A stretch of 6,071 nt of DNA from the NCBI GenBank assembly GCA_947296835.1, contig CAMYQS010000091.1:1-6071 (forward strand), given 5' to 3'. The notes under the pieces were generated by a model that saw only the letters and a list, made by a program, of their open reading frames with translations, made no database searches and was not told the origin of the DNA. Positions within the stretch are counted from its first letter, which is position 1. Each line of letters opens with the position of its first letter. The DNA is from an uncultured Atopostipes sp. (GTDB taxonomy: Bacteria; Bacillota; Bacilli; Lactobacillales; Carnobacteriaceae_A). Shown piece after piece: positions 1 through 6,016 of this stretch. Position numbers and translations under genes: made by a program.

Positions 1-268
1 CACCAAAGCCACCGCCGCCGAAGCCTCCACCACCGAAGTTTGGATCAGTAGATGCATGGCCATATTGGTCATAGTTCGCTCTCTTTGTTTCGTTCGATAG
101 CGTTTCGTATGCCTCAGCAACTTCCTTGAATTTCGTTTCTGCATCTGCAGCGTCGTTTAAATCTGGATGATATTTTTTAGATAATCGTCGATATGCTTTT
201 TTTATTTCTTCTGGTGAGGCATCTTTTGAAACTCCTAAAACATCATAAAAATCTTTTTTACCTGCCAT
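1..268 (-). CDS. dnaJ: Chaperone protein DnaJ (Hsp40), N-terminal part, cut by the window edge
   Basis: DnaJ is the cytoplasmic co-chaperone that hands unfolded proteins to DnaK and stimulates its ATPase. Only the first 89 codons are present. The ATG is at 268-266, with GGAGG at 278-274 five bases upstream. The protein begins MAGKKDFYDVLGVSKDAS. Residues 5 to about 70 form a J domain with the diagnostic HPD tripeptide at 34-36 (YHPDLND), which is the contact needed to trigger DnaK. From about residue 78 it enters the glycine/phenylalanine-rich linker (GGGGFGGGGFG), where the window ends. The zinc-finger and C-terminal substrate domains of a type I DnaJ (about 375 residues in the family) would lie beyond position 1 and cannot be seen. 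It is the last visible gene of the hrcA operon, 132 bp after dnaK. The J domain, Gly/Phe start and position after dnaK make the identity secure. Confidence 0.96.
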   Translation of the reverse strand, partial: MAGKKDFYDVLGVSKDASPEEIKKAYRRLSKKYHPDLNDAADAETKFKEVAEAYETLSNETKRANYDQYGHASTDPNFGGGGFGGGGFG

Positions 269-321
269 TATATCCTCCGTCTTATCACTAAACACTGAAT
301 AGAATTAAGCTTATACATTGG

Positions 322-359
322 AAAGAGAAAGCTAAAAGGATTCTCTCAGCTTTCTCTTC
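322..359 (-). other. Stem-loop in the dnaK-dnaJ intergenic region
   Basis: In the direction of transcription, AAGAGAAAGCT (358-348) is followed 14 bases later by its exact complement AGCTTTCTCTT (333-323). This gives an 11-bp stem that can be extended by one G-U pair at 359/322. It lies in the 132-bp gap, 41 bases after the dnaK stop codon and 53 bases before the dnaJ start. The sequence after the 3' arm is CCAATGTATAAGC, with no run of T, so it does not look like a classical intrinsic terminator. A role as a partial attenuator, an RNase processing site or a stabiliser of the upstream dnaK message is inference. The rest of the gap shows no convincing promoter. Confidence 0.6.
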
Positions 360-400
360 ACATTTCATTTACTTATGTTCGTATTCAATAATTATTTAAA

Positions 401-2230
401 TTATTCGTCGTCTACTTCTTCAAAATCAGCGTCTACAACGTTATCATCATCTGATGTTGTTTCATCTGCATTTTGTTCTTGCTCAGCTTGGTTTTCAGCT
501 GCAGCTTGTTCGTAAAGTTTAACTGTTAAATCTTGAACGATTTCGTTTAACGCGTCACGTTTTTCTTTGATTAACTCTAAGTCATCTTTTTCGATTGCAT
601 CTTTCAACTCGTCACGAGCGTCTTCTGCTTTCTTGATTTCGTCAGCGTCAACTTTACCTTCTAATTCTTTTAATGTTTTATCTGTTTGGAACACTAACTG
701 GTCTGCTTCGTTACGAAGTTCTACTTCTTCTTTACGAGCTTTATCTGTTTCAGCGTTCTCTTCAGCTTCTTTAACCATACGATCAATTTCTTCATCTGTT
801 AAACCAGAAGATGATTTGATTGTAATGTCTTGAGATTTACCAGTTCCTTGGTCCTTAGCAGATACTGTAACAATACCGTTTTTATCGATATCAAATGTTA
901 CTTCGATCTGAGGAATTCCACGTGGTGCTGCTGGAATATCCGTTAATTGGAAACGACCTAATGTTTTGTTATCTGGTGCCATTGGACGCTCACCTTGTAA
1001 TACGTGAATATCTACCGCTGGTTGGTTATCTGCTGCTGTTGAGAATACTTGTGATTTACTTGTAGGAATTGTTGTATTACGGTCAATTAATTTCGTAAAT
1101 ACGTTACCCATTGTTTCAATACCAAGTGATAATGGTGTTACGTCAAGAAGAACGATATCTTTAACGTCTCCAGAGATAACGCCACCTTGTACTGCAGCTC
1201 CCATTGCTACAACTTCATCAGGGTTAACTGAACGGTTTGGCTCTTTACCTGTTTCTTCTTTTACAGCATCTACTACTGCTGGGATTCGTGTTGAACCACC
1301 AACAAGAATAACTTCATCGATATCAGATTTTGATAATCCTGCATCGCTTAAAGCACGACGTACAGGTTCTTTAGTACGGTTTACTAAGTCTAATGTTAAT
1401 TCATCAAATTTTGCACGAGTTAATGTTTGCTCTAAGTGCAATGGACCTGCATCTCCAGCTGAGATGAATGGTAAGCTAATTTGAGTTGATGAAACACTTG
1501 ATAATTCTTTCTTCGCTTTTTCAGCTGCATCTTTTAGACGTTGTAACGCCATTTTATCGTTAGATAAATCAATACCATTGTCCGCTTTGAATGACTGAAC
1601 TAAGAAGTCGATGATCATTTGGTCAAAGTCATCTCCACCTAATTCATTATCTCCAGATGTAGAAAGTACGTCGAATACTCCGTCACCTAACTCAAGGATT
1701 GAAACATCAAACGTTCCTCCACCTAAGTCAAATACTAGAATAACTTCTTCTTCCTCTTTACTGTCTAAACCATATGCTAATGATGCAGCAGTCGGCTCGT
1801 TAACAATACGGTCTACTGTTAAACCAGCGATTGTTCCAGCATCTTTTGTTGCTTGACGTTGAGAATCGTTAAAGTAAGCTGGTACAGTAATTACTGCGTT
1901 TGTTACTTCTTCTCCTAAGTAGTCTTCAGCATAAGCTTTTAAGTGTTGTAAAATTAAAGCTGAAATTTCTTGTGGTGTGTAGTCTTTACCATCAATTGTT
2001 TCTTTGTAGCTATCACCCATATGTCTTTTAATTGACATGATTGTGTTAGGGTTTGTGATTGCTTGACGTTTTGCAACTTCACCTACTTGAATTTCACCAT
2101 CTTTAAATGATACTACTGATGGTGTTGTACGGTTCCCCTCTTTGTTAGGGATAATAACAGGCTCTCCACCTTCAAGTACAGAAACCGCTGAGTTTGTTGT
2201 TCCTAAGTCAATACCGATAATCTTTGCCAT
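401..2230 (-). CDS. dnaK: Molecular chaperone DnaK (Hsp70)
   Basis: DnaK is the cytoplasmic ATP-driven Hsp70 that binds exposed hydrophobic segments of client proteins and works with DnaJ and GrpE. At 609 residues it matches Gram-positive DnaK, which lacks a nucleotide-domain insert present in the roughly 638-residue E. coli protein. Visible motifs: phosphate-1 IDLGTTNS (7-14), catalytic lysine region SIKRHMG (66-72), connect-1 VNEPTAASLAYG (143-154), phosphate-2 FDLGGGTFDVSIL (167-179), adenosine site ILVGGSTRIPAVV (308-320), and interdomain linker VKDIVLLDVTP (356-366). The substrate-binding beta domain runs from about 367 to 480, followed by a charged helical lid to about 575. The Gln/Glu/Asp-rich tail ends in DNVVDADFEEVDDE, the usual bacterial C-terminal motif. 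GDN (193-195) stands where E. coli has GDT, as in Bacillus DnaK. The ATG at 2230-2228 is preceded by AAAGGAGA at 2246-2239, eight bases away. It follows grpE by 50 bp. Confidence 0.99.
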   Translation of the reverse strand: MAKIIGIDLGTTNSAVSVLEGGEPVIIPNKEGNRTTPSVVSFKDGEIQVGEVAKRQAITNPNTIMSIKRHMGDSYKETIDGKDYTPQEISALILQHLKAYAEDYLGEEVTNAVITVPAYFNDSQRQATKDAGTIAGLTVDRIVNEPTAASLAYGLDSKEEEEVILVFDLGGGTFDVSILELGDGVFDVLSTSGDNELGGDDFDQMIIDFLVQSFKADNGIDLSNDKMALQRLKDAAEKAKKELSSVSSTQISLPFISAGDAGPLHLEQTLTRAKFDELTLDLVNRTKEPVRRALSDAGLSKSDIDEVILVGGSTRIPAVVDAVKEETGKEPNRSVNPDEVVAMGAAVQGGVISGDVKDIVLLDVTPLSLGIETMGNVFTKLIDRNTTIPTSKSQVFSTAADNQPAVDIHVLQGERPMAPDNKTLGRFQLTDIPAAPRGIPQIEVTFDIDKNGIVTVSAKDQGTGKSQDITIKSSSGLTDEEIDRMVKEAEENAETDKARKEEVELRNEADQLVFQTDKTLKELEGKVDADEIKKAEDARDELKDAIEKDDLELIKEKRDALNEIVQDLTVKLYEQAAAENQAEQEQNADETTSDDDNVVDADFEEVDDE

Positions 2231-2280
2231 GAAAAAAATCTCCTTTTACATAATTATTTTAAATGATTCATTAAATGTTT

Positions 2281-2808
2281 TTATTGAGTAACCGTTACTT
2301 TTGCTGCTCGCAAGACACGGTCATATAATTTATAGCCTTTTTCATAAACTTGAGCGACTACGCCACTTTCTTGTCCGTCTTCTGCCGGAACTTGTGCATA
2401 TGCTTCGTGGAAGTTTGGATCGAATGGTTGACCTTCTGCGTCAATCACTTCAATTCCGTTTGAGTCTAATGCGCGTTTGAAACCATCTAAAACCATTTGA
2501 ACACCTTGTTTTAGACCTTCGCTTGCATCATCTGCGTTTTCTAAAGCACGCTCTAAGTTATCCATAACTGGTAAAATATCCTTCGCTAAGTCTTGTGCAC
2601 GGTAGCGAGTTGATAATTCACGATCTTTTTTATTACGGCGGATAATGTTTTGTAACTCCGCTTGTAATCGTAAGTTTTGGTCTTCTAGTTCTTCGATTTT
2701 TTGATTTAATTCGGAAACTTCTGTATTTTCTACAGATTCAGATGTTTCCGAAACTATTTCTTCTTCAAGAGTTCCTTCTGCTTCAAACTCTTTTTCGTTT
2801 TCAGTCAC
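2281..2808 (-). CDS. grpE: Nucleotide exchange factor GrpE, GTG start
   Basis: GrpE is the homodimeric co-chaperone that opens the DnaK nucleotide cleft to release ADP, and in many bacteria it acts as a thermosensor. The protein has 175 residues, in the normal family range. Residues 1-35 are acidic and low in complexity. Residues about 33-90 form the long dimerisation helix (heptad-like ELNQKIEELEDQNLRLQAEL, then RRNKKDRELS and DILPVMDNLERAL). Residues about 115-175 form the beta domain that binds DnaK, with the family signature FDPNFHEAYAQVP (129-141) and the closing VYEKGYKLYDRVLRAAKVTV (154-173). The start codon is GTG at 2808-2806; no in-frame ATG suits better, because the nearest upstream ATG (2827-2825) is out of frame. 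It lies between hrcA and dnaK, with gaps of 79 and 50 bp, and is read from the HrcA-controlled promoter. Confidence 0.98.
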   Translation of the reverse strand: MTENEKEFEAEGTLEEEIVSETSESVENTEVSELNQKIEELEDQNLRLQAELQNIIRRNKKDRELSTRYRAQDLAKDILPVMDNLERALENADDASEGLKQGVQMVLDGFKRALDSNGIEVIDAEGQPFDPNFHEAYAQVPAEDGQESGVVAQVYEKGYKLYDRVLRAAKVTVTQ

Positions 2809-2813
2809 TAATA

Positions 2814-2824
2814 CCTACCTCTTT
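2814..2824 (-). promoter_or_regulatory. grpE ribosome binding site supporting the GTG start
   Basis: On the minus strand AAAGAGG (2824-2818) followed by T and AGG (2816-2814) lies 5 to 9 bases before the GTG at 2808. Two overlapping SD-like segments at acceptable distance are the reason for choosing this non-ATG start, together with the fact that the GrpE N-terminus has no plausible later start at a comparable site. Confidence 0.6.
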
Positions 2825-2887
2825 CATACATAATAGCCTTACACATAGTAGCACACATAAAGCCTAATTTAAATGAGTCGAATCATT

Positions 2888-3925
2888 TTACTCAAGATAA
2901 AAATCTTCCAACTTATCTAATATTTCTTCTCTTAATAATTGGATCATTCCTAGAGTCGAATCATAAGTCATATTCGTTGGCCCAAGTACGGCAATGAAAC
3001 CTCCACCGAAGTGATCGTCACTATACGGCACCGTAATTAATGAGAATGGTTCAAACAATTGATTTTGCAACTCATTCCCAATGCGGATGTCAATACTCTC
3101 TGGAGTATGTGATAGTGATTGGAACATCGATAGTAAATTCCCTTGATTGTCTAAAAGATTGTATAAATCTTTGACTTGGTTCGTCTCCATATCCTCAATG
3201 AAATCTAATAGATTCATTTTACCGGAAATAAACATTTGCTCATCTTTAGGTTGGATCAACGTATTTTCTAACATATTGACGACATCCCAGTCAACAGACA
3301 AGTAATTCTCAAATATTTTTGGCAAATCATTTTTCAATGCATAAAAAACTGTTGTTAACGATTCACCTAAAAAGTGTTTATTCATGAAATTCGTAACTTG
3401 TTCAATATGCTTCGTGTGCAAACCTTCTGGTATTCGAAATACCATGTTTTGTACGCTGTAATTATCAAGTTGTAATAGCAGCATCATCTGCTTCTGATTC
3501 AGCGGTACAATTTTAAAGCCTGTTAACGTGCTAAAGTTGGACTGTGGTCCTAAAACAATAGCCGTATAATTGGTTAACTCGGATAAGAGTTCTGCAGACT
3601 TATAAAACACATCACTCATTTGATAAATATGCGAGTTCAGCTTTGCTCTAATTCTTGTTCGTTCAGTCTCCTGCACGTTCTTCGGTCGCATCAGCTTATC
3701 TACATAGAAACGATAGCCTTTAACCGATGGTATACGTCCTGAGGAACTATGAACTTTCTGGATGTAGCCCAGATCTTCTAGGATACTCATTTCATTCCGG
3801 ATTGTTGCGGAACTAGCATCCACTGAGCCTTCATCTACAAGTGTTTTTGAACTGACTGGTTCGCCATTTACAGTGAAGTGTTCAATAATCATATTCAATA
3901 TTAATAATTGTCTCGTTGTTAGCAT
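2888..3925 (-). CDS. hrcA: Heat-inducible transcription repressor HrcA
   Basis: HrcA is the repressor that binds CIRCE operators and silences class I heat-shock genes; in the family its activity depends on the GroEL chaperonin. The protein has 345 residues, the usual length. The N-terminal winged helix-turn-helix covers about 1-78: MLTTRQLLILNMIIEHF, then the recognition segment ASSATIRNEMSILEDLGYI (37-55), then the wing SSSGRIPSVKGYRFYVD (60-76). The middle, from about 95, is the GAF-like domain (SELTNYTAIVLGPQ), and the C-terminus carries PYSDDHFGGGFIAVLGPTNMTYDSTLGMIQLL, typical of the family. The ATG at 3925-3923 is preceded by AGAGGAAG (3941-3934), eight bases upstream. It is the first gene of the operon and lies 44 bp after a perfect CIRCE, so it should repress itself together with grpE, dnaK and dnaJ. 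Confidence 0.98.
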   Translation of the reverse strand: MLTTRQLLILNMIIEHFTVNGEPVSSKTLVDEGSVDASSATIRNEMSILEDLGYIQKVHSSSGRIPSVKGYRFYVDKLMRPKNVQETERTRIRAKLNSHIYQMSDVFYKSAELLSELTNYTAIVLGPQSNFSTLTGFKIVPLNQKQMMLLLQLDNYSVQNMVFRIPEGLHTKHIEQVTNFMNKHFLGESLTTVFYALKNDLPKIFENYLSVDWDVVNMLENTLIQPKDEQMFISGKMNLLDFIEDMETNQVKDLYNLLDNQGNLLSMFQSLSHTPESIDIRIGNELQNQLFEPFSLITVPYSDDHFGGGFIAVLGPTNMTYDSTLGMIQLLREEILDKLEDFYLE

Positions 3926-3944
3926 GATTAATACTTCCTCTCAC

Positions 3945-3965
3945 TTGTGAGACAATTACTCACAA
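3945..3965 (-). other. Inverted repeat (possible stem-loop) in the hrcA leader
   Basis: On the transcribed strand TTGTGAG (3965-3959), a seven-base loop TAATTGT and CTCACAA (3951-3945) form a perfect 7-bp inverted repeat. It stands four bases after the last base of CIRCE and three bases before the hrcA Shine-Dalgarno sequence AGAGGAAG (3941-3934). A further GTGAG (3944-3940) directly after it overlaps that SD. The repeat is plain in the sequence; a role in mRNA stability, in translation of hrcA or as a second operator is inference. Confidence 0.5.
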
Positions 3966-3969
3966 TAAA

Positions 3970-3996
3970 TTAGCACTCGGATTACTCGAGTGCTAA
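3970..3996. promoter_or_regulatory. CIRCE operator, binding site for HrcA
   Basis: The site has TTAGCACTC (3970-3978), nine bases (GGATTACTC), then GAGTGCTAA (3988-3996), a perfect match to the CIRCE consensus of two 9-bp arms with a 9-bp spacer. Here the symmetry extends one more base on each side of the spacer, giving 10-bp arms TTAGCACTCG/CGAGTGCTAA with seven bases between. It starts a few bases after the expected transcription start, so HrcA bound here would block early transcription. The transcript would carry it as a 5' stem-loop. Confidence 0.97.
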
Positions 3997-4007
3997 TCGT
4001 TGTATAT

Positions 4008-4036
4008 AATTTACCAAAATTGCTTAAACGTGTCAA
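4008..4036 (-). promoter_or_regulatory. Sigma-A-type promoter of the hrcA-grpE-dnaK-dnaJ operon
   Basis: On the minus strand there is a consensus -35 TTGACA (4036-4031), a 17-base spacer, and -10 TAAATT (4013-4008, four of six matches to TATAAT). The predicted start is near 4001, immediately before CIRCE, which is the classic arrangement for HrcA control. A nearby TATACA (4006-4001) is a better-looking -10 but would need a 24-base spacer. No CtsR-type GGTCAAA repeat was seen nearby, so regulation appears to be HrcA only. Confidence 0.8.
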
Positions 4037-4108
4037 CGATAAAGGGTTTATTTAGTATGAATTAAATGTGATTTTTTCGAGAAAATTTCCTTCATCACGT
4101 CTATTCAT

Positions 4109-5047
4109 TTATTCACTCAAAACTCTGAGTGTATCGACTTTGTCTTGTTCTAATTGTTCAATTAACTGATCAACAGAAGCATATTTTTCTTCATCGCGTA
4201 AGTAAGCAACCCACTCGACTTTTACGTCATCTCCATAGATAACATCGTTAAAATCAAAGATGTTAACTTCTACTGTAATGTAATGTCTTTCACCGAACGT
4301 CACATTGTATCCAACAGAAGCCATCCCATTATATTGTTGCCCTTTTACAGTTAAACGTACGGCATATACCCCAACTCTTGGTAATAAGGTATAAGGATGT
4401 GAATGAACATTGGCTGTAGGATAGCCCAATTCGCGACCTCTAGCGTCTCCATGCACAACGTAACCGATTGTCTCATATGTATAACCTAACATTGCGTTCG
4501 CCTTATCAACTTTGCCTTCTTTAATGTACTGACGAATTAAAGTTGAGCTAATCGATTCATCTGAAACTTTCTCTTCCCCCACTTGGACAATTTCAAATTT
4601 ATCTTGGCTATACTGCGGTAGATGTTCCATTGAAGCAATATTAGGTTTACCATAAGTGTAATCAAATCCGGCTACAACAATTTTAGCATTCCAATCAATA
4701 ATATATTGTTGCACAAAATCTTGAGGCGGAAGATTGCCAAACTCTGAGTTAAAGAATACTTCATATATAATATCTACTCCCAGCTTTTCAATCAGCGTAT
4801 ATTTTTGCTCCGATTGCGTTAAATAATGATACTCTCCGGGTTGATATTTTTGATAAACTATTTTAGGACTTCGATTAAAGGTCATCAAGGCCACTTTCAA
4901 ATTACGTTCTTTCGCAATCCGAACGCCTTCCTTAATAACTTTTTGATGAGCTAAGTGTACACCGTCAAAGAATCCTAATATTAAAACGATATCTTCTTGT
5001 ATAATGTCTTCTGGATTATATGGATGTTTCATTTTTATTCGTTTCAT
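4109..5047 (-). CDS. ribF: Bifunctional riboflavin kinase / FAD synthetase RibF
   Basis: RibF phosphorylates riboflavin to FMN and adenylylates FMN to FAD in the cytoplasm. The 312-residue length is normal. Residues about 1-180 are the FMN adenylyltransferase domain: nucleotide-binding GFFDGVHLAHQKV (25-37), LMTFNRSPKIVYQ (54-66), VVAGFDYTYG (124-133) and the C-terminal signature ISSTLIRQ (166-173). Residues about 185-312 are the riboflavin kinase domain: GRELGYPTANV (204-214), GVYAV (226-230), ITVEVNIFDF (257-266) with the expected catalytic glutamate, and YLRDEEKYASVDQLIEQL (282-299). Two signatures of the first domain differ from the common form: HLAH where HxGH is usual, and TFNRSP where TFDPHP is usual. 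The ATG at 5047 follows AGGTGA by four bases; a second Met at codon 6 has no SD. It starts 8 bp after the truB stop codon. There is no clear terminator before the hrcA promoter. Confidence 0.96.
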   Translation of the reverse strand: MKRIKMKHPYNPEDIIQEDIVLILGFFDGVHLAHQKVIKEGVRIAKERNLKVALMTFNRSPKIVYQKYQPGEYHYLTQSEQKYTLIEKLGVDIIYEVFFNSEFGNLPPQDFVQQYIIDWNAKIVVAGFDYTYGKPNIASMEHLPQYSQDKFEIVQVGEEKVSDESISSTLIRQYIKEGKVDKANAMLGYTYETIGYVVHGDARGRELGYPTANVHSHPYTLLPRVGVYAVRLTVKGQQYNGMASVGYNVTFGERHYITVEVNIFDFNDVIYGDDVKVEWVAYLRDEEKYASVDQLIEQLEQDKVDTLRVLSE

Positions 5048-5051
5048 CTTT

Positions 5052-5057
5052 TCACCT
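5052..5057 (-). promoter_or_regulatory. ribF ribosome binding site overlapping the truB stop codon
   Basis: AGGTGA (5057-5052) lies four bases before the ribF ATG and shares bases with the truB TAG stop (5058-5056). Ribosomes ending truB would sit on this SD, so translational coupling of the two genes is likely. The site also favours the first of the two ribF methionines (codon 1 over codon 6). Confidence 0.65.
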
Positions 5058-5973
5058 ACAAATCATTTTTAAACATTTTTCTTGGTTTTACTTTACCTTC
5101 TTTAGTTGGGTGTTTATCATATAAAGCTACAATCTGTTCTTTATACGTTAGTAATACCGGATACGACTCTTCTACTAATTCTTCTTGTTCCAGTACAACA
5201 CCATTCTTTACTCTAGACCATAAGTCATCATCAATCGCGCGCTTTGGAAAAGCTTCTAGACCATAATCAATCGGTAATAGATACTCATCTAATGTACCGT
5301 CTTCCATAACGCTTTCTAATTGTGCCAATGTAATCGTCTGGTCTTTCTTAATGCCTCCACTATTCACGCGTGTTAATTTTGACATATGCGCTGGGAAACC
5401 AAGTTCTTTACCCATGTCGACTGCTAGTGTACGGACGTAAGTGCCCTTGCTGCATTTCACATCAAATGAAAATCGGATAGTCTTTTCGATTTCATCATAA
5501 TGAAGTTCTGACGTTCGTTCTAATGAATGAATCGTCACTTCTCTTGATGGGCGATCAATTTCTTTTCCTTCAAAGGCATATTCATAAAGTCTTTTTCCAT
5601 CAATTTTAACCGCTGAAAACATCGGTGGTGTTTGATGTATTTTACCCACAAAGGATTGTAAGACTGCATCTACTTCGTCTTCTGCTAGTTCATCCGCTAC
5701 TTTTTCACGGATAATCACTTCACCTGTCGCATCTTCTGTTGAAGTGGTATAACCTAAGGTCACTTCACCTGCGTATGTTTTATCACTTTCCAACATGAAT
5801 TCAAGGACTTTCGTGGCACTTCCTAATGCAATCGGAAGTACCCCTTCTACTTCAGGATCCAGTGTTCCGGCATGTCCGACTTTTTTCATACCGACGATTC
5901 TTCTAACTCTACTTACACAATCAAAACTTGTCATGCCCTTTTCTTTCCAAAGTGGCAAGATTCCTTCTATCAT
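5056..5973 (-). CDS. truB: tRNA pseudouridine(55) synthase TruB
   Basis: TruB converts uridine 55 in the T-loop of almost all tRNAs to pseudouridine and also acts as a tRNA folding chaperone. The 305-residue length is normal. Visible family motifs: GILPLWKEKGMTSFDCVSR (4-22), the catalytic loop GHAGTLDPEVEGVLPIALG (33-51) with catalytic Asp39, the KTY segment with its conserved tyrosine (65-67), PPMFSAVKIDGKRLYEYA (116-133), and CSKGTYVRTLAVDMG (174-188). The C-terminus is a small beta domain ending in lysine-rich KVKPRKMFKNDL. The ATG at 5973 places the family's N-terminus correctly, but the upstream GTGAAGAT gives only a weak SD (GTGA, four bases away). It starts the truB-ribF pair. In Bacilli the usual upstream neighbour is rbfA, which is not recognisable in the 98 bases to the window edge. 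Confidence 0.98.
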   Translation of the reverse strand: MIEGILPLWKEKGMTSFDCVSRVRRIVGMKKVGHAGTLDPEVEGVLPIALGSATKVLEFMLESDKTYAGEVTLGYTTSTEDATGEVIIREKVADELAEDEVDAVLQSFVGKIHQTPPMFSAVKIDGKRLYEYAFEGKEIDRPSREVTIHSLERTSELHYDEIEKTIRFSFDVKCSKGTYVRTLAVDMGKELGFPAHMSKLTRVNSGGIKKDQTITLAQLESVMEDGTLDEYLLPIDYGLEAFPKRAIDDDLWSRVKNGVVLEQEELVEESYPVLLTYKEQIVALYDKHPTKEGKVKPRKMFKNDL

Positions 5974-6007
5974 ATCTTCACATCAATTCTGTTTAAATTC
6001 ATTTCTT

Positions 6008-6016
6008 ATTGTAACA
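6008..6016 (-). promoter_or_regulatory. Possible extended -10 promoter for truB-ribF
   Basis: On the minus strand TGTTACAAT (6016-6008) fits the extended -10 form TG-N-TATAAT with one mismatch in the hexamer. Transcription would start near 6001, giving a leader of about 28 bases before the truB ATG. No good -35 lies at 16 to 18 bases (TTAGTG is the best available). AT-rich DNA makes such matches by chance, so this is tentative. Confidence 0.35.

Noticed and set aside
1..35. GC-rich repeat of GGT/GGC-type codons at the left edge
   Set aside because: It is fully explained by the Gly/Phe-rich linker of DnaJ.
269..321. Separate dnaJ promoter with TATAAG or TATTCA as -10
   Set aside because: No -35-like hexamer at acceptable spacing supports these AT-rich matches.
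567..833. Open frame on the plus strand opposite the 3' part of dnaK
   Set aside because: It is antisense to a certain gene, rich in serine and low in complexity (a mirror of the dnaK lid codons), with no RBS or known motif.
1621..1630. GGTCAAAGTC, resembling a CtsR half-site
   Set aside because: It lies inside the dnaK coding sequence, has no second heptad in the right spacing, and encodes conserved DnaK residues.
1611..1856. Open frame on the plus strand opposite the dnaK nucleotide-binding domain
   Set aside because: It is a shadow of dnaK codon usage, with a Ser/Pro-rich product and no family resemblance.
4068..4098. Possible terminator after ribF (GTGAT/ATCAC arms with an inner TTTTC/GAAAA palindrome)
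   Set aside because: The stem is broken by a large asymmetric internal loop, the inner arms have only a two-base gap, and no T-run follows on the minus strand.
4997..5266. Plus-strand open frame across the ribF-truB junction
   Set aside because: It overlaps two well-supported genes in antisense, and its product shows no recognisable domain.
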